From: Streptomyces panaciradicis
Lineage (GTDB): Bacteria > Actinomycetota > Actinomycetes > Streptomycetales > Streptomycetaceae
Direction: 5' to 3'
NCBI RefSeq assembly: GCF_023516615.1
Contig: NZ_JAMGBF010000040.1
Coordinates: 43,177 to 107,176, forward strand
DNA length: 64,000 nucleotides
The notes below the pieces were generated by a model. That model was not told the DNA's origin and searched no databases. It was given only the letters and a program-made list of their open reading frames with translations. Positions 62,615 through 64,000 of the stretch are shown here, piece after piece (within the stretch, counting starts at the first letter, position 1; each line of letters begins with the position of its first letter). The position numbers were made by a program, and so were the translations under genes.

Positions 62615-63157
62615 ATGGTGGAAGGCGCGGTCGGCGACAGTGTCGTGGTGGGGGTCGACGGGTCGCAGGCGTCGGTGGCGGCACTGCGCTGGGCCGCCCG
62701 GCAGGCGCGGGCCCTGCACGCCACCGTCGTCGCCGTGCACGCCTGGCAACGGCCCGGCCTCGCCCCCTACGCTCCCGCCACGGCACGGCCGACCGCCGCC
62801 GAACAGCGCGAGGGGGCGGCGCGGTTGCTGGCCGCGACGCTGCGCGAGGCCTTCGGGCCGCAGGACGACGGCGCGGTACGCGCCGTCGTGGCCGAGGGGG
62901 CGCCGGCCCGCGTCCTGGTCCAGCAGGCGCAGGGCGCCGTCCTGCTGGCGCTCGGCCGCACCCCGCGCGTTGGGTACGACGAGCACGCGTCGGGAGCGGT
63001 GATGCGCGCCTGCCTGGAGCGGGCGACGGTCCCCGTCGTCACGGTGCCGGGGAACCGGCCCTCCGCCCCCGCGCTCACGGCCACCGGGTCGCCGGGTCAC
63101 TCCGTCGCCCCAGCCCCGCGGCACGGCGCCCGCTGGACGTGCACCGTCGCCGGCTGA
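62615..63157 (+). CDS. Universal stress protein, single UspA domain
   Basis: 180 residues from ATG at 62615 (GAGGGAGG upstream). One UspA domain: VVVGVDGSQASVAALRWAARQAR, VAVHAWQRPGL, and LALGRTPRVGYDEHASGAVMRA in place of the usual nucleotide signature. After residue 148 a 30-residue polar tail with no domain follows (ALTATGSPGHSVAPAPRH), possibly a read-through into former intergenic sequence. Confidence 0.85.
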   Translation: MVEGAVGDSVVVGVDGSQASVAALRWAARQARALHATVVAVHAWQRPGLAPYAPATARPTAAEQREGAARLLAATLREAFGPQDDGAVRAVVAEGAPARVLVQQAQGAVLLALGRTPRVGYDEHASGAVMRACLERATVPVVTVPGNRPSAPALTATGSPGHSVAPAPRHGARWTCTVAG

Positions 63158-63262
63158 ACCCGCGACGACCGCCCCCGGGCGACGGGACACGGCAGCCATG
63201 TGGCGCCGGGCGGCGGGGAGTTCTCCAGCGCGGGCACCTGCCGCATCCGGTCGACGCCGTAG

Positions 63263-63296
63263 GGGCCGACCGGCCCGGGAAGGGGACGGTCGGGGC
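63263..63296 (+). promoter_or_regulatory. Tandem boxes before the ABC ATPase gene
   Basis: GGGCCGACCGGCCC (63263-63276, perfect) and GGGACGGTCGGGGC (63283-63296, partial), centres 20 bp apart, 63 bases upstream of the start at 63359. Confidence 0.6.
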
Positions 63297-63358
63297 ATGC
63301 GCCGGCGTCGTCGACCGCTCCACGCTGGAGTGAGGAGAAGCACCGGGAGGGATGGGTC

Positions 63359-64000
63359 ATGGCATCGGTCACCTTCGAGAAGGCCACCCGCCGCTTCGCG
63401 GGCATGGAACGCCCGGCGGTCAGCGACCTCGATCTGGACATCGCCGACGGGGAGTTCATGGTGCTGGTCGGGCCCTCCGGCTGCGGCAAGTCCACCAGCC
63501 TGCGCATGCTCGCCGGCCTCGAGGACGTCGACTCCGGAACGATCCGCATCGGCGAGCGGGACGTGACCCATCTGCCGCCCAAGGACCGCGACATCGCGAT
63601 GGTCTTTCAGAACTACGCCCTGTACCCGCACATGACGACGGCCGACAACATGGGCTTCGCCCTGAAGATCGCGCGCATGCCCAAGCCGCGGGTGCGCGAA
63701 CGGGTGCGGGAGGCCGCCGCCATCCTCGATCTGCAGGACTACCTCGACCGCAAGCCGAAGTCGCTCTCCGGCGGCCAGCGCCAGCGCGTCGCCATGGGGC
63801 GGGCCATCGTGCGCGAGCCGCGGGTGTTCCTGATGGACGAGCCGCTGTCCAACCTGGACGCCAAACTGCGGGTGCAGACGCGCACTCAGATAGCGGTGCT
63901 GCAGCGCCGCCTGGGCACCACCACGGTGTACGTCACCCACGACCAGGTCGAGGCGATGACCATGGGCGACCGGCTTGCCGTCCTCAAGGACGGGGTGCTG
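63359..64000 (+). CDS. ABC transporter ATP-binding protein (MsiK/UgpC type), 3'-truncated by window edge
   Basis: First 214 residues of a sugar-importer ATPase, ATG at 63359 after GGGAGGGA. Walker [22 protein letters not shown]-loop [12 protein letters not shown], signature [15 protein letters not shown], Walker [17 protein letters not shown], switch His in [15 protein letters not shown]. The C-terminal regulatory domain lies outside. Streptomyces usually has one MsiK energising many sugar permeases; a second copy within a stress island, preceded by the island's box, is unusual. Confidence 0.92.
   Translation, partial: MASVTFEKATRRFAGMERPAVSDLDLDIADGEFMVLVGPSGCGKSTSLRMLAGLEDVDSGTIRIGERDVTHLPPKDRDIAMVFQNYALYPHMTTADNMGFALKIARMPKPRVRERVREAAAILDLQDYLDRKPKSLSGGQRQRVAMGRAIVREPRVFLMDEPLSNLDAKLRVQTRTQIAVLQRRLGTTTVYVTHDQVEAMTMGDRLAVLKDGVL

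Noticed and set aside
63198..63358. Short plus-strand frame (122 codons) from 63198
   Set aside because: It overlaps the ABC ATPase and the box region, is Arg/Ala-rich and has no ribosome site.

Overview
The window is high-GC (about 72-73% by eye) actinobacterial DNA. Gene content and style (strong GC3, GTG starts, ATGA/GTGA overlaps, DUF6479 protein, F420-dependent oxidoreductase, Rv1733c-family proteins) point to Streptomyces or a close relative. I called about 60 protein genes and saw no tRNA, rRNA, CRISPR array or insertion sequence.

Left part (1-25.6 kb) is chromosomal metabolism with a lipid/steroid/aromatic-acid flavour: three acyl-CoA ligases, a phenylacetate-CoA ligase (paaK), a nitronate-monooxygenase-like protein, an acyl-CoA dehydrogenase followed by an MpaB/DUF2236 oxygenase, an aldo/keto reductase with an F420-type oxidoreductase, and a phytoene-dehydrogenase-like oxidase with a methyltransferase. 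A membrane sulfatase, an Excalibur protein, a beta-lactamase-like hydrolase, an ankyrin protein, a Ser/Thr kinase fused to tetratricopeptide repeats and a Cys-rich copper-storage-like protein lie between them. Several promoters carry clean TetR-type palindromes: PaaR-like at 4692, twin sites at 16575 and 16603, and a KstR-like site at 24174.

Right part (25.6-64 kb) is a hypoxia/dormancy island. It resembles the DosR (DevR) regulon of Mycobacterium tuberculosis and the OsdR region of Streptomyces: six universal stress proteins, three CBS+BON proteins, two Acg-type nitroreductases, two Rv1733c-family membrane proteins (one frameshifted), a NarL/DevR-type response regulator and a GAF-ANTAR protein. 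Embedded in it are energy genes: pyruvate phosphate dikinase, phosphoketolase, an ADP-forming acyl-CoA synthetase fused to a GNAT domain, a zinc alcohol dehydrogenase, polyphosphate kinase 2 and a SulP transporter. There is also a compact group 3b-like NiFe hydrogenase operon (hydBGDA type) with its own protease, hypF, hypC, hypD and hypE. Two small sensory genes, a lone cyclic-nucleotide-binding domain and a CBS-BON protein, are translationally embedded between the hydrogenase subunits. A paralogous copy of the same pair sits alone at 56-57 kb.

The strongest unannotated signal is a 14-bp palindrome, GGnCCGnnCGGnCC. It usually occurs as two copies with centres 20-22 bp apart, upstream of at least eleven transcription units of the island, including the response regulator itself and the ABC ATPase at the right edge. 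I infer that it is the binding site of the response regulator at 58129-58830. This would tie hydrogenase, fermentation-like carbon flow, stress proteins and sugar import into one low-oxygen regulon.
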